Below, in pieces: positions 1 to 5,649 of a stretch of DNA of 5,649 nucleotides. A program made the position numbers and the translations under genes. Below the pieces are notes generated by a model, which ran no database searches, was not told the origin of the DNA, and saw only the letters and a list, made by a program, of their open reading frames with translations. Numbering within the stretch: position 1 is the first letter of the stretch; each line of letters starts with the position of its first letter. The DNA comes from Pseudomonadota bacterium (GTDB lineage: Bacteria; Desulfobacterota; Anaeroferrophillalia; Anaeroferrophillales; Anaeroferrophillaceae), in NCBI GenBank assembly GCA_011042595.1, contig DQWO01000066.1:1-5649 (forward strand), given 5' to 3'.

Positions 1-446
1 CCTGGATACCATATCTCAATATAAACCAGATTATCGTGGCTGATAATGAGGTTTTCCACGATCCATTTAAAAAAAAGATCATGAGAATGTCTGCCCCTCC
101 CATGGCAAAGGTCCTGATTAAAACCGTGGCGGATGCAGTCAATTATCTGAAAAATGATTTTCTGCACCCCATATCGGCATTTCGCACCATAATGCTGGTT
201 TCTTCGATCGAGGCCGCTGATCAGGCAGTGAAACTGGGGCTGCCTTTCAACCGCCTGAACTTGGGTAATCTTCATTATCAAAACGGAAAAACTCAAATTT
301 CAGCTTCAATTTCTATTAATCGCCAAGAAGTTTCTTTACTGGATGATATCAGCCAGCGGGGTATTTCTATTTTTGTTCAGCCAGTACCACGAATTCCCCC
401 TGAGGATATCTTTCCCTTAATCAACAAAAAATTTATACTACCATAA
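1..446 (+). CDS. PTS mannose/fructose/sorbose-family IIB subunit, 5'-truncated by window edge
   Basis: This is the cytoplasmic IIB subunit of a mannose-class PTS, which takes phosphate from IIA and passes it to the sugar bound by IIC/IID. The reading frame is open from base 3 with no stop, giving 147 visible residues. Residues before the first in-frame GTG (base 36) already match the family: WIPYL, followed by IIVADNEVFHDPFKKKIM, is the stretch that normally follows the active-site loop. The GTG at 36 is therefore not the start. The family is usually about 155-165 residues, so roughly 15-20 N-terminal residues are missing. These include the phosphorylated histidine of the DDRLIHGQV-type loop, so catalytic competence cannot be judged here. 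The family assignment is supported by the DPF..KIM and KV.IKTV.DAV.YL pattern and by the IIC and IID genes that follow. Sugar specificity cannot be read from the sequence. Confidence 0.88.
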   Translation, partial: WIPYLNINQIIVADNEVFHDPFKKKIMRMSAPPMAKVLIKTVADAVNYLKNDFLHPISAFRTIMLVSSIEAADQAVKLGLPFNRLNLGNLHYQNGKTQISASISINRQEVSLLDDISQRGISIFVQPVPRIPPEDIFPLINKKFILP

Positions 447-482
447 TCAACCATTTAGCCACAGGCACCAGCAAGAATCACC

Positions 483-1190
483 ATGAACATTTTAGTTTCT
501 CTTACAGCCGCCTTAAAAATTGCCGGAGTCGGAGCATTGCTGAGCCTGGACCGCACTGCCTGGGGACAATTAATGATCTCCCGGCCGGTAGTGATTGCCC
601 CTATTATTGGGTTGCTATGCGGCAATGGGACAGTCGGTTTATTTGTCGGTGTGCTGATTGAACTCCTCTGGATCAGTGACCTGCCGGTGGGTGCTGCCAT
701 CCCCAGCGATGATACCCTCTTCGCCGCGGTAGCCAGCGGAGTTATCACCACTATTGTCACTTCCCGGGGTATCAGTGATCCGGTCAGTATTGGTTCATTG
801 ACTTTCCTGGTTTTTGCAACCTTGATCCCCCTGACTTCACAGGGAAAGAAAATTGATATCTTGGTACGAAAGTATAACGAGAGAATCTTAACGGAGGTGG
901 AAACCCACCTGCTCGTCGGCAATCCTGACCAGGCAGTTTCACTGCATTTAAAAGGATTGATACACTTCCTGGGTTGCAACTTTGTGGCCATTTTGATCAG
1001 CAGCGCCATACTATTGCTGGCGATGCCACATCTTCATTCATTAATTCCTGAAAGCATCCAAAGAATAATGAATGGCTTGCTGATAATTTTTCCCCTGGTT
1101 GGCATTGCCACCCTGTTATCGGGAATCCATAAAAAAAATATTCTGACACTATTTATCTTGCTGGCTTTGGGCTTCAGCTTTTTACTGTAA
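483..1190 (+). CDS. PTS mannose/fructose/sorbose-family IIC subunit (membrane channel)
   Basis: This 235-residue, highly hydrophobic protein would form the sugar-translocating channel in the inner membrane together with IID. The family is recognised by the stretch LDRTAWGQLMISRPVV (residues 22-37), followed by GLLCGNGTVGLFVGVLIELLW (43-63) and VGAAIPSDDTLFAAVASGV (69-87). Together these match the D..x..GQ..ISRP, G...G....G...G...E and GA..P.D pattern of sorbose-type IIC proteins. Hydrophobic segments are visible at about 1-21, 36-64, 78-95, 101-118, 158-181, 196-213 and 219-235. The central loop (119-157) is polar. At 235 residues it is shorter than E. coli ManY (about 266), with no sign of a frameshift. 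The ATG at 483 has only a weak purine-rich stretch upstream and lies 36 bases after IIB, so translational coupling with IIB is plausible. The substrate is unknown. Confidence 0.88.
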   Translation: MNILVSLTAALKIAGVGALLSLDRTAWGQLMISRPVVIAPIIGLLCGNGTVGLFVGVLIELLWISDLPVGAAIPSDDTLFAAVASGVITTIVTSRGISDPVSIGSLTFLVFATLIPLTSQGKKIDILVRKYNERILTEVETHLLVGNPDQAVSLHLKGLIHFLGCNFVAILISSAILLLAMPHLHSLIPESIQRIMNGLLIIFPLVGIATLLSGIHKKNILTLFILLALGFSFLL

Positions 1191-1248
1191 CCATAAACCC
1201 CTGGAAGAACAGAAAACCTTTTGAGCAAACGAATTATTCAGGTTAACC

Positions 1249-2004
1249 ATGAGTTTTAAGCTACCTCTCGAGCAGCGAATTTTTTTACGCAGCCTTTTCT
1301 GGCAGGCATCCTGGAATTTCAGCCGGATGCAAAACATGGGACTGGCCTACGCCATCTACCCCCTGTTGGAGCAACTGTATGGAGATGATCGGGAAAAGCT
1401 CACAAAAAAAGTAAAAAGCTACCTTGATTTCTTTAATACCAACCCCATCATGGCGGCAGCAGTGCTTGGCATACATATTAACCTGGAAAAAAATGGCCAG
1501 GGTGAATACGGTCTGCTACTGGGTAGAAACCTGAATTCTCTCTACGGCGCCATTGGAGATGCTTTTTTCTGGAACGGTATCAAACCGGCAATGGCATCTT
1601 TAGCTGTTTTAATCTATTTTGTCGGCGGCGGATTCTGGGCACCTTTAGCCCTGTTAATCGGCTACAATATCATACACCTGAGCATCCGCTACCTGATTTA
1701 TATTCAGGGGATCAGGCATGGTCTGAATGTGGTTAACACCATCCATCATTGGCAACTGCCAAAACTAAAGGTGATAATAAACTATCTGACAGCTGGATTA
1801 TTGGCTCTTTGCATTCCGTTTCTCATAAGGACGATGATTCCTGTCCCCACTTGTTTTAAACCTCTTTCATTACTCACCGTCGGTATTATTGCCCTCTTTG
1901 CCTGGCGGATAAAGCGTGGAATGCCTATGTTTAAGGCATTGCAGGGTGCGGGACTGATAATACTTATGGCGATGATGGCAAACCATTGGTTTCAGTTCTG
2001 TTAG
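1249..2004 (+). CDS. PTS mannose/fructose/sorbose-family IID subunit
   Basis: IID is the second membrane subunit, found only in the mannose class of PTS, and works with IIC in sugar uptake. The 251-residue product has the family hallmark LRSLFWQASWNFSRMQNMG (residues 13-31), then YPLLEQLY (37-44), FNTNP (62-66) and the conserved GDAFFWNGIKP (103-113). Hydrophobic segments follow at about 114-129, 131-150, 175-195, 205-219 and 231-247, consistent with a cytoplasmic N-terminal part and a membrane-bound C-terminal part. It is shorter than E. coli ManZ (about 283). The FNTNP motif has Asn where many family members have His (FNTHP). The ATG at 1249 is preceded by a modest AGG at 1240-1242. It lies 58 bases after IIC and is probably co-transcribed with it. 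Confidence 0.9.
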   Translation: MSFKLPLEQRIFLRSLFWQASWNFSRMQNMGLAYAIYPLLEQLYGDDREKLTKKVKSYLDFFNTNPIMAAAVLGIHINLEKNGQGEYGLLLGRNLNSLYGAIGDAFFWNGIKPAMASLAVLIYFVGGGFWAPLALLIGYNIIHLSIRYLIYIQGIRHGLNVVNTIHHWQLPKLKVIINYLTAGLLALCIPFLIRTMIPVPTCFKPLSLLTVGIIALFAWRIKRGMPMFKALQGAGLIILMAMMANHWFQFC

Positions 2005-2076
2005 TAACGCAGGAAAAATATTATCATTAATGAGCCAGGGAACAAGGCAGGTGGAAGAAGAAAGTAAAATGAAATT

Positions 2077-2349
2077 ATGTTAAAAAAAGAATTTACCATC
2101 ATCAATAAACTGGGGTTACATGCCCGGGCGGCATCTTCCCTGGTTAAAATTGCCAATGCTTTTGAGGCTGACGTCCACATTGGCAAAGATGAACTTCAGG
2201 TTAACGGCAAAAGCATTATGGGAGTGCTGCTGCTGGCGGCATCCCAGGGAAGCACCATTCAAGTGGAAACGAACGGACCGGACGAAGAACAGGCATTGGC
2301 AGCTGTGGGTGAGTTAATATCAAATGGATTTGGCGAGCTGGAAGAATAA
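2077..2349 (+). CDS. ptsH: Phosphocarrier protein HPr
   Basis: HPr is the small cytoplasmic phosphocarrier that moves phosphate from Enzyme I to IIA domains. The 90-residue protein is the usual length. It has the active-site motif GLHARAA with His at position 15, and the regulatory-site motif GKSIMGVLLLAAS with Ser at position 46. Both numbers agree exactly with classical HPr numbering, which supports the ATG at 2077. An in-frame stop at 2065-2067 rules out any longer form, and another ATG at 2069 is out of frame and ends after four codons. The purine-rich tract at 2053-2064 is a rather distant ribosome-binding region. Ser46 with the following IMGV segment is the target of HPr kinase/phosphorylase where that enzyme exists. 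Regulation by Ser phosphorylation is therefore plausible, but no kinase gene is in this window. Confidence 0.96.
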   Translation: MLKKEFTIINKLGLHARAASSLVKIANAFEADVHIGKDELQVNGKSIMGVLLLAASQGSTIQVETNGPDEEQALAAVGELISNGFGELEE

Positions 2350-2377
2350 TAAATCAACTTTTAGGAAAGCGTAAACC

Positions 2378-4174
2378 ATGAATAAAACTGATAGCAATCA
2401 ATGTATTTTACAAGGCATAGGTGTCTCTCCCGGAGTTGTCATCGGCAGGGCTTTTTTGCTGGACCGGGCCAAGCTCAAGCCAGTCATGGAAAAGATTTCC
2501 AGCGAGCAGGTTCAGGCGGAGATAGAACGCTATTTACATGCCATTGCCACCGCCCGCCAGGAATTGCTTGATGGACACGAAAAGTTAGTTGAAACATCAG
2601 CCGAAAACAACGGCAACCAAAAACATCTTTACCTGTTTGACGTTCATCTGATGATGATGGACGATAAAATGCTCACTGATGATACAGTTAAGCTGATTCG
2701 GGAAAAAAAGATTAGTGCGGAATGGGCCCTTAACCTGAATGTGGAAAAAATCAAAAAGATTTTCAACCGCATGGATGATCCCTACATGAGGGAACGACAG
2801 ACCGATATAACCCATGTAGCAGAACGGATTCTGCGCCAACTGATGAAAAGTGACTATGACAGCATCGAAAAAATAAGCAAAAATGTCATTCTCATCGCTC
2901 ATGATCTTTCACCTGCCGACACCATGCAGTTGAATTTAAACAAGGTAAAAGCCTTTGTTACTGACCTTGGTGGCCGCACTTCTCATACGGCCATCATTGC
3001 GCGCTCAATGGAAATACCTGCCGTGGTCGGGCTGGAACGGGCCACAGAAATGATTAACGGCGGCAATCAACTAATTGTTGATGCCATTGACGGCCGGATC
3101 ATCGTTTCCCCTACCGCCGAACAAATCCGTACCTATAAGGAAAAAGCCGAAAAGCATCTTTTTTTTCAGCAGCAACTGATCCAGAACCGGGATTTAGCTC
3201 CCCTGACCAAAGATGGCTATACCATTGAGTTGGCAGCCAATATTGAAAGCCCGGAAGAAGCAGAATCGTCAGTTTCTCATGGTGCGGGAGCTATCGGGTT
3301 ATATCGTACGGAGTTCATTTATCTCAACCGGACTGATCTTCCCTCCGAGGAAGAGCATTATCTAACCTACAAAAGAGCTCTTCAGAATGCTTCAGGACAG
3401 GAAATTACCATCAGAACCCTTGATCTTGGCTATGATAAGCTTTCCAGTCATGCTTTTCATGAAGACACCATTAATCCGGCTATGGGTTTACGGGGCATTC
3501 GTCTGTGTTTCAAACAAAAGGAAATTTTTCGCCAGCAGCTGCGGGGTATACTCAGAGCCAGCCACCATGGCAAGGTTAGAATACTTTTCCCGATGATCTC
3601 CGGAGTTCGTGATAGCAGACAGGCCATCGGCATCCTGACTGAGGTTAAAGAGGAGCTGCGCCACCAAGGTATCCCTTTTGATGAAAACATTCCCGTCGGG
3701 GTCATGATTGAAGTACCTTCTGCCGCAATCATCGCTGACCTGCTGGCACCTGAGGTGGATTACTTCAGTGTCGGTACCAACGATCTGATTCAATATACCC
3801 TGGCGGTTGACCGGGTTAATGAACATGTTTCATGTTTTTATGAACCTCTGCACCCTTCTATTCTCAGGTTGCTGCAGAGCACCATTGAAGCCGCCCATGG
3901 CAATGGTATTCCAGTCTGCGTCTGCGGTGAAATGGCCGGCGAACCTTTATACACCCTGGTATTGATGGGACTCGGTCTAGACCAGTTGAGCATGAATCCC
4001 CTTTCCGTTCCCTACATCAAGAAAATCATTCGCAGCAGTACGTATAAAGAAGCCCGTGAAATTGTTGCCAAGTGTTTGACCTTCAAAGTCGCCACTGAAG
4101 TGGAGGAATATGTGGCTGAACAAATGCATCAACGATTTCCAGATGATTTACTGATGAATCTGCAAAACAATTAA
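2378..4174 (+). CDS. ptsI: PTS Enzyme I (phosphoenolpyruvate-protein phosphotransferase)
   Basis: Enzyme I takes phosphate from PEP and passes it to HPr in the cytoplasm. The 598 residues are slightly longer than E. coli Enzyme I (575). The N-terminal SPG...G motif is at 17-23, and the HPr-binding helical region is at about 35-160 ([10 protein letters not shown], 87-96). The phosphohistidine segment [13 protein letters not shown] has its catalytic His at 203. The PEP-binding barrel (about 265-570) carries GLYRTEF (Arg310), [10 protein letters not shown] (Arg346), MIEVPSA (Glu445), the signature [19 protein letters not shown] (461-479; Asp469) and VCGEMAG (Cys516). Each active-site residue sits exactly 14 positions after its E. 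coli counterpart (H189, R296, R332, E431, D455, C502), so the core is intact. About nine of the extra residues form an N-terminal extension. [10 protein letters not shown] has Tyr352 where GGDK is usual. AGGA at 2363-2366 serves as ribosome-binding site, and ptsH ends 28 bases upstream. Confidence 0.97.
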   Translation: MNKTDSNQCILQGIGVSPGVVIGRAFLLDRAKLKPVMEKISSEQVQAEIERYLHAIATARQELLDGHEKLVETSAENNGNQKHLYLFDVHLMMMDDKMLTDDTVKLIREKKISAEWALNLNVEKIKKIFNRMDDPYMRERQTDITHVAERILRQLMKSDYDSIEKISKNVILIAHDLSPADTMQLNLNKVKAFVTDLGGRTSHTAIIARSMEIPAVVGLERATEMINGGNQLIVDAIDGRIIVSPTAEQIRTYKEKAEKHLFFQQQLIQNRDLAPLTKDGYTIELAANIESPEEAESSVSHGAGAIGLYRTEFIYLNRTDLPSEEEHYLTYKRALQNASGQEITIRTLDLGYDKLSSHAFHEDTINPAMGLRGIRLCFKQKEIFRQQLRGILRASHHGKVRILFPMISGVRDSRQAIGILTEVKEELRHQGIPFDENIPVGVMIEVPSAAIIADLLAPEVDYFSVGTNDLIQYTLAVDRVNEHVSCFYEPLHPSILRLLQSTIEAAHGNGIPVCVCGEMAGEPLYTLVLMGLGLDQLSMNPLSVPYIKKIIRSSTYKEAREIVAKCLTFKVATEVEEYVAEQMHQRFPDDLLMNLQNN

Positions 4175-4201
4175 AAATATTTCTTATGTAACCAGAAAAG
4201 T

Positions 4202-4208
4202 AAAGGAG
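4202..4208 (+). promoter_or_regulatory. Strong Shine-Dalgarno sequence of metK
   Basis: AAAGGAG ends 6 bases before the ATG at 4215 and fixes that start over the in-frame ATG at 4221. It is clearly closer to consensus than any ribosome-binding site of the upstream PTS genes, suggesting that metK is translated more strongly from the shared message. Confidence 0.8.
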
Positions 4209-4214
4209 AATTTC

Positions 4215-5384
4215 ATGAGTATGCACGACTACCTCTTCACCTCTGAATCAGTCACGGAAGGCCATCCCGACAAGGTTGCCGACCAGATTTCCGATGCCAT
4301 CCTTGACAATATCCTTGGACAAGACAAGCATGGTCGGGTCGCCTGTGAAACCATGGTGACCACCGGCATGGCAGTCATCGCCGGCGAAATCACCACCAGT
4401 TGTTACGTTGATATCCCAGCCGTAGTCCGACAGACTATCAAGGACATCGGCTATCATGATTCAGCCATGGGCTTTGACTGGGAAACCTGTGCCGTACTGA
4501 CCAGCATTGACAAACAATCTCCTGATATTTCCGTTGGCGTCACCGCCGGCGAAGGTCTTTACAAAGATCAGGGTGCTGGAGACCAGGGTTTGATGTTCGG
4601 CTATGCCTGCAATGACACCGAGGAATTAATGCCCATGCCGATTGTCTATGCCCATCGTCTGACCAGGGAACTGGCCAGACAGCGCAAGAATGAACATTTG
4701 CCATTCCTCCGTCCTGATGGAAAATCCCAGGTAACTATCGAATATGTGGACCATAAGCCAACACGGGTTGACACAGTGGTGGTTTCCAGCCAGCATACCC
4801 CGGATATTGCTTACAATGAACTCAAGGAAAGCATTATTGAGCAGGTTATCAAACCGGTCATTCCGGCTGAAATGATTGATCAGGAAACCAAATTTTTCAT
4901 CAATCCCACCGGACGCTTTGTTGTCGGCGGCCCCATGGGAGATTGTGGCCTGACCGGCAGAAAGATTATCGTCGATACCTATGGGGGACAGGGAAGTCAT
5001 GGAGGAGGCTGTTTTTCCGGCAAGGATCCTTCAAAAGTTGATCGCAGCGCCTCCTATATGGCCCGCTACATTGCCAAAAATATTGTTGCCGCCGGGCTGG
5101 CTGAACGATGTGAAGTCCAGCTGGCCTATGCCATTGGCGTTGCCCAGCCGGTCAGCGTCATGATCAACTGTTTCGGTACCGGAAAAATCACTTCAGACAA
5201 AATATCCGAACTGGTGAAAAAATATTTTGACCTGCGACCAGCTGCCATCATTGAAAAACTTGACCTTTTACGCCCCGTCTATCTACAAACTGCAGCTTAT
5301 GGTCATTTCGGTCGCACGGAAGCGGGCTTCACCTGGGAGAAAACCGACATGGCTGACAGCCTGAGGGAAGGAGCCGGAATCTAA
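4215..5384 (+). CDS. metK: S-adenosylmethionine synthetase (methionine adenosyltransferase)
   Basis: MetK makes S-adenosylmethionine from ATP and methionine in the cytoplasm, supplying the cell's methyl donor. The 389 residues match the family length (E. coli 384). Visible motifs in order are [12 protein letters not shown] (9-20; His17 and Asp19 correspond to the ATP/metal-contacting pair of E. coli), [10 protein letters not shown] (42-51), the signature [12 protein letters not shown] (120-131), [10 protein letters not shown] (165-174; Lys170), [24 protein letters not shown] (227-250; Arg249 and Lys250), the glycine-rich phosphate loop GGGCFSGKD (263-271; Lys270) and AAYGHFGR (360-367). All catalytic positions I can place are present. 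The phosphate loop has Cys266 where E. coli has Ala. The gene starts 40 bases after ptsI with no visible terminator or clear promoter between them, so it is probably read through from the PTS genes. No riboswitch could fit in a 40-base gap. Confidence 0.98.
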   Translation: MSMHDYLFTSESVTEGHPDKVADQISDAILDNILGQDKHGRVACETMVTTGMAVIAGEITTSCYVDIPAVVRQTIKDIGYHDSAMGFDWETCAVLTSIDKQSPDISVGVTAGEGLYKDQGAGDQGLMFGYACNDTEELMPMPIVYAHRLTRELARQRKNEHLPFLRPDGKSQVTIEYVDHKPTRVDTVVVSSQHTPDIAYNELKESIIEQVIKPVIPAEMIDQETKFFINPTGRFVVGGPMGDCGLTGRKIIVDTYGGQGSHGGGCFSGKDPSKVDRSASYMARYIAKNIVAAGLAERCEVQLAYAIGVAQPVSVMINCFGTGKITSDKISELVKKYFDLRPAAIIEKLDLLRPVYLQTAAYGHFGRTEAGFTWEKTDMADSLREGAGI

Positions 5385-5410
5385 CGAAAGTCATTGGAAA
5401 AATCGGGCAT

Positions 5411-5439
5411 TTGTCAATCCCCTATCGGCATGCTATACT
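5411..5439 (+). promoter_or_regulatory. Predicted sigma70-type promoter P1 with extended -10
   Basis: The -35 element is TTGTCA (5411-5416) and the -10 element TATACT (5434-5439), separated by exactly 17 bases. A TG one base before the -10 (5431-5432) makes it an extended -10. Each hexamer differs from consensus at one position. Transcription would start near 5446. It lies 26 bases after the metK stop, so it would drive a separate unit downstream or a leader/small RNA. Confidence 0.68.
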
Positions 5440-5452
5440 CTGCCTAAGTTAA

Positions 5453-5475
5453 GCCATTAGCCATTAGCCATTAGC
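5453..5475. repeat. Three tandem copies of the heptamer GCCATTA
   Basis: GCCATTA is repeated perfectly at 5453-5459, 5460-5466 and 5467-5473, followed by GC, the start of a fourth copy. It sits about 7-27 bases after the predicted start of P1, so it would be in the first part of that RNA. Short perfect tandem repeats can change copy number by slippage. Confidence 0.9.
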
Positions 5476-5492
5476 GTTGAAAAATCAGGGCA

Positions 5493-5511
5493 TTATGTTA
5501 ATGATACATAA
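5493..5511. repeat. Short inverted repeat TTATGT/ACATAA
   Basis: TTATGT (5493-5498) and ACATAA (5506-5511) are perfect complements around a 7-base centre. The arms are AT-only apart from one G:C pair, so an RNA hairpin would be weak. A dimeric DNA-binding protein site is an alternative. It adjoins the next inverted repeat. Confidence 0.4.
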
Positions 5512-5524
5512 CACCCAATGGGTG
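5512..5524. repeat. Inverted repeat CACCCA-A-TGGGTG
   Basis: CACCCA and TGGGTG are perfect six-base arms around a single central A. As RNA it could form a five-pair stem with a three-base loop (AAU); as DNA it resembles a compact operator half-site pair. No T-run follows, so it is not a terminator. Confidence 0.5.
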
Positions 5525-5529
5525 AAAGG

Positions 5530-5566
5530 TTGAACTAGTACACATCCCGTAATCATTGAACTAATA
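5530..5566. repeat. Direct repeat pair TTGAACTA(G/A)TA
   Basis: TTGAACTAGTA (5530-5540) and TTGAACTAATA (5556-5566) match at 10 of 11 positions with starts 26 bases apart, about two and a half helical turns. They lie upstream of the second promoter, about 75-112 bases before its predicted start, where an activator could bind. A function is inferred from position only. Confidence 0.5.
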
Positions 5567-5573
5567 AAAGGTG

Positions 5574-5590
5574 TTGCCAAGGTATGGCAA
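5574..5590. repeat. Inverted repeat TTGCCA/TGGCAA
   Basis: TTGCCA (5574-5579) and TGGCAA (5585-5590) are perfect complements around the loop AGGTA. The repeat is followed by A-rich sequence rather than T-rich on the plus strand, so it does not look like an intrinsic terminator in that direction. It ends 16 bases before the -35 of the second promoter and could be an operator or a weak RNA hairpin in a P1 transcript. Confidence 0.5.
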
Positions 5591-5606
5591 AAACTCAATA
5601 AAAACA

Positions 5607-5635
5607 TTGACTTAACGCAGAAAAGCCTCTATAGT
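5607..5635 (+). promoter_or_regulatory. Predicted sigma70-type promoter P2
   Basis: The -35 element is TTGACT (5607-5612) and the -10 element TATAGT (5630-5635), with exactly 17 bases between them. Each differs from consensus at one position. Transcription would start near 5642, a few bases before the window ends, so the gene or RNA it drives lies outside. It faces the same way as all genes here. Confidence 0.68.
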
Positions 5636-5649
5636 AATTGGTAATTTCC

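Larger units (their letters stand above)
5397..5494. repeat. Direct repeat pair GAAAAATC(A)GGGCATT
   Basis: GAAAAATCGGGCATT at 5397-5411 recurs as GAAAAATCAGGGCATT at 5479-5494, identical except for one inserted A. The two copies start 82 bases apart and flank the first promoter: the upstream copy reaches the first base of its -35 element, and the downstream copy lies in the early transcript. A match of 15 bases is unlikely by chance in so short a region. It could be a protein-binding site in two copies or the trace of a small duplication. Confidence 0.6.
5385..5649. other. Non-coding region downstream of metK, rich in promoter and repeat signals
   Basis: No reading frame of believable length or family occurs in these 265 bases on either strand. 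The stretch is more AT-rich than the genes before it. It contains two predicted promoters, a tandem heptamer repeat, two pairs of direct repeats and three short inverted repeats, each listed separately. No clear intrinsic terminator (GC-rich stem followed by a T-run) is seen after metK, so transcripts may run into this region. The next gene begins beyond the window. Confidence 0.75.

Noticed and set aside
36..38. GTG as the start of the IIB gene
   Set aside because: The same frame is open back to base 3 and those upstream codons match the IIB family, so the gene simply enters from outside the window.
455..1009. Open frame of 184 codons on the minus strand
   Set aside because: It lies opposite the IIC gene, resembles no family I know, and is rich in residues expected from reading a hydrophobic gene backwards. 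The plus-strand IIC has clear family motifs.
3457..3826. Two overlapping minus-strand open frames
   Set aside because: Both are opposite the most conserved part of ptsI, are in different frames from each other, and show no family features.
4626..5000. Minus-strand open frame of 124 codons
   Set aside because: It is fully inside metK, whose motifs on the plus strand are unmistakable.
5389..5417. Minus-strand promoter using a perfect TTGACA (plus-strand 5412-5417)
   Set aside because: The hexamer at the matching -10 distance reads ATGACT, a poor fit, and the direction would run into the end of metK.
5495..5533. Possible 12-residue leader peptide (ATG at 5495, stop at 5531-5533)
   Set aside because: AGGG lies only 4 bases before the ATG and the peptide MLMIHNTQWVKG has no run of regulatory codons. 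An ORF this short is expected by chance.
5574..5595. Intrinsic terminator at the TTGCCA/TGGCAA hairpin
   Set aside because: The six-pair stem is only moderately GC-rich and is followed by A residues, not the T-run needed on the plus strand.
5571..5615. Possible 14-codon frame from GTG at 5571
   Set aside because: The purine stretch directly adjoins the GTG with no spacer, and the frame is too short to support.
5385..5649. S-adenosylhomocysteine or SAM riboswitch behind metK
   Set aside because: Considered because such elements occur near methyl-cycle genes, but I could not find the GC-rich conserved core. The region is AT-rich with only short stems.

Overview
The window looks like a chromosomal segment from a Gram-negative bacterium of the deltaproteobacterial type (Desulfobacterota or relatives). 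This is inferred from gene order and protein style, not from a database search. A mannose/sorbose-family phosphotransferase system (PTS) membrane set is followed by HPr, Enzyme I and S-adenosylmethionine synthetase. All genes are on the plus strand and closely spaced, and the base composition looks moderate and even. No mobile element, CRISPR array, tRNA or rRNA is visible.

Layout. Positions 1-446 hold the 3' part of a PTS IIB gene; its true start and its phosphorylated histidine lie before the window. Next come IIC (483-1190) and IID (1249-2004), the membrane subunits. HPr (ptsH, 2077-2349) and Enzyme I (ptsI, 2378-4174) are the general PTS proteins. metK (4215-5384) follows Enzyme I after 40 bases and has the only textbook Shine-Dalgarno sequence in the window. 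The spacing (36, 58, 72, 28 and 40 bases) and the lack of visible terminators suggest one transcription unit.

How the genes work together. Phosphate would pass from PEP to Enzyme I (His203), to HPr (His15), to a IIA domain not in this window, then to IIB and on to a sugar moved by IIC/IID. HPr also keeps Ser46, the site used by HPr kinase in organisms that have that enzyme, so the system may be regulatory as well as a transporter. MetK makes the methyl donor S-adenosylmethionine, and its place directly behind ptsI is the least expected part of the layout.

The last 265 bases (5385-5649) are non-coding and are the part most worth a second look. They contain two near-consensus sigma70-type promoters, each with a 17-base spacer and lying 196 bases apart. 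They also hold a triplicated 7-base tandem repeat just inside the predicted first transcript, two separate pairs of direct repeats, and several short inverted repeats. The second promoter would start transcription about 7 bases before the window ends, so its target is outside. I see no convincing new enzyme system in the coding part.
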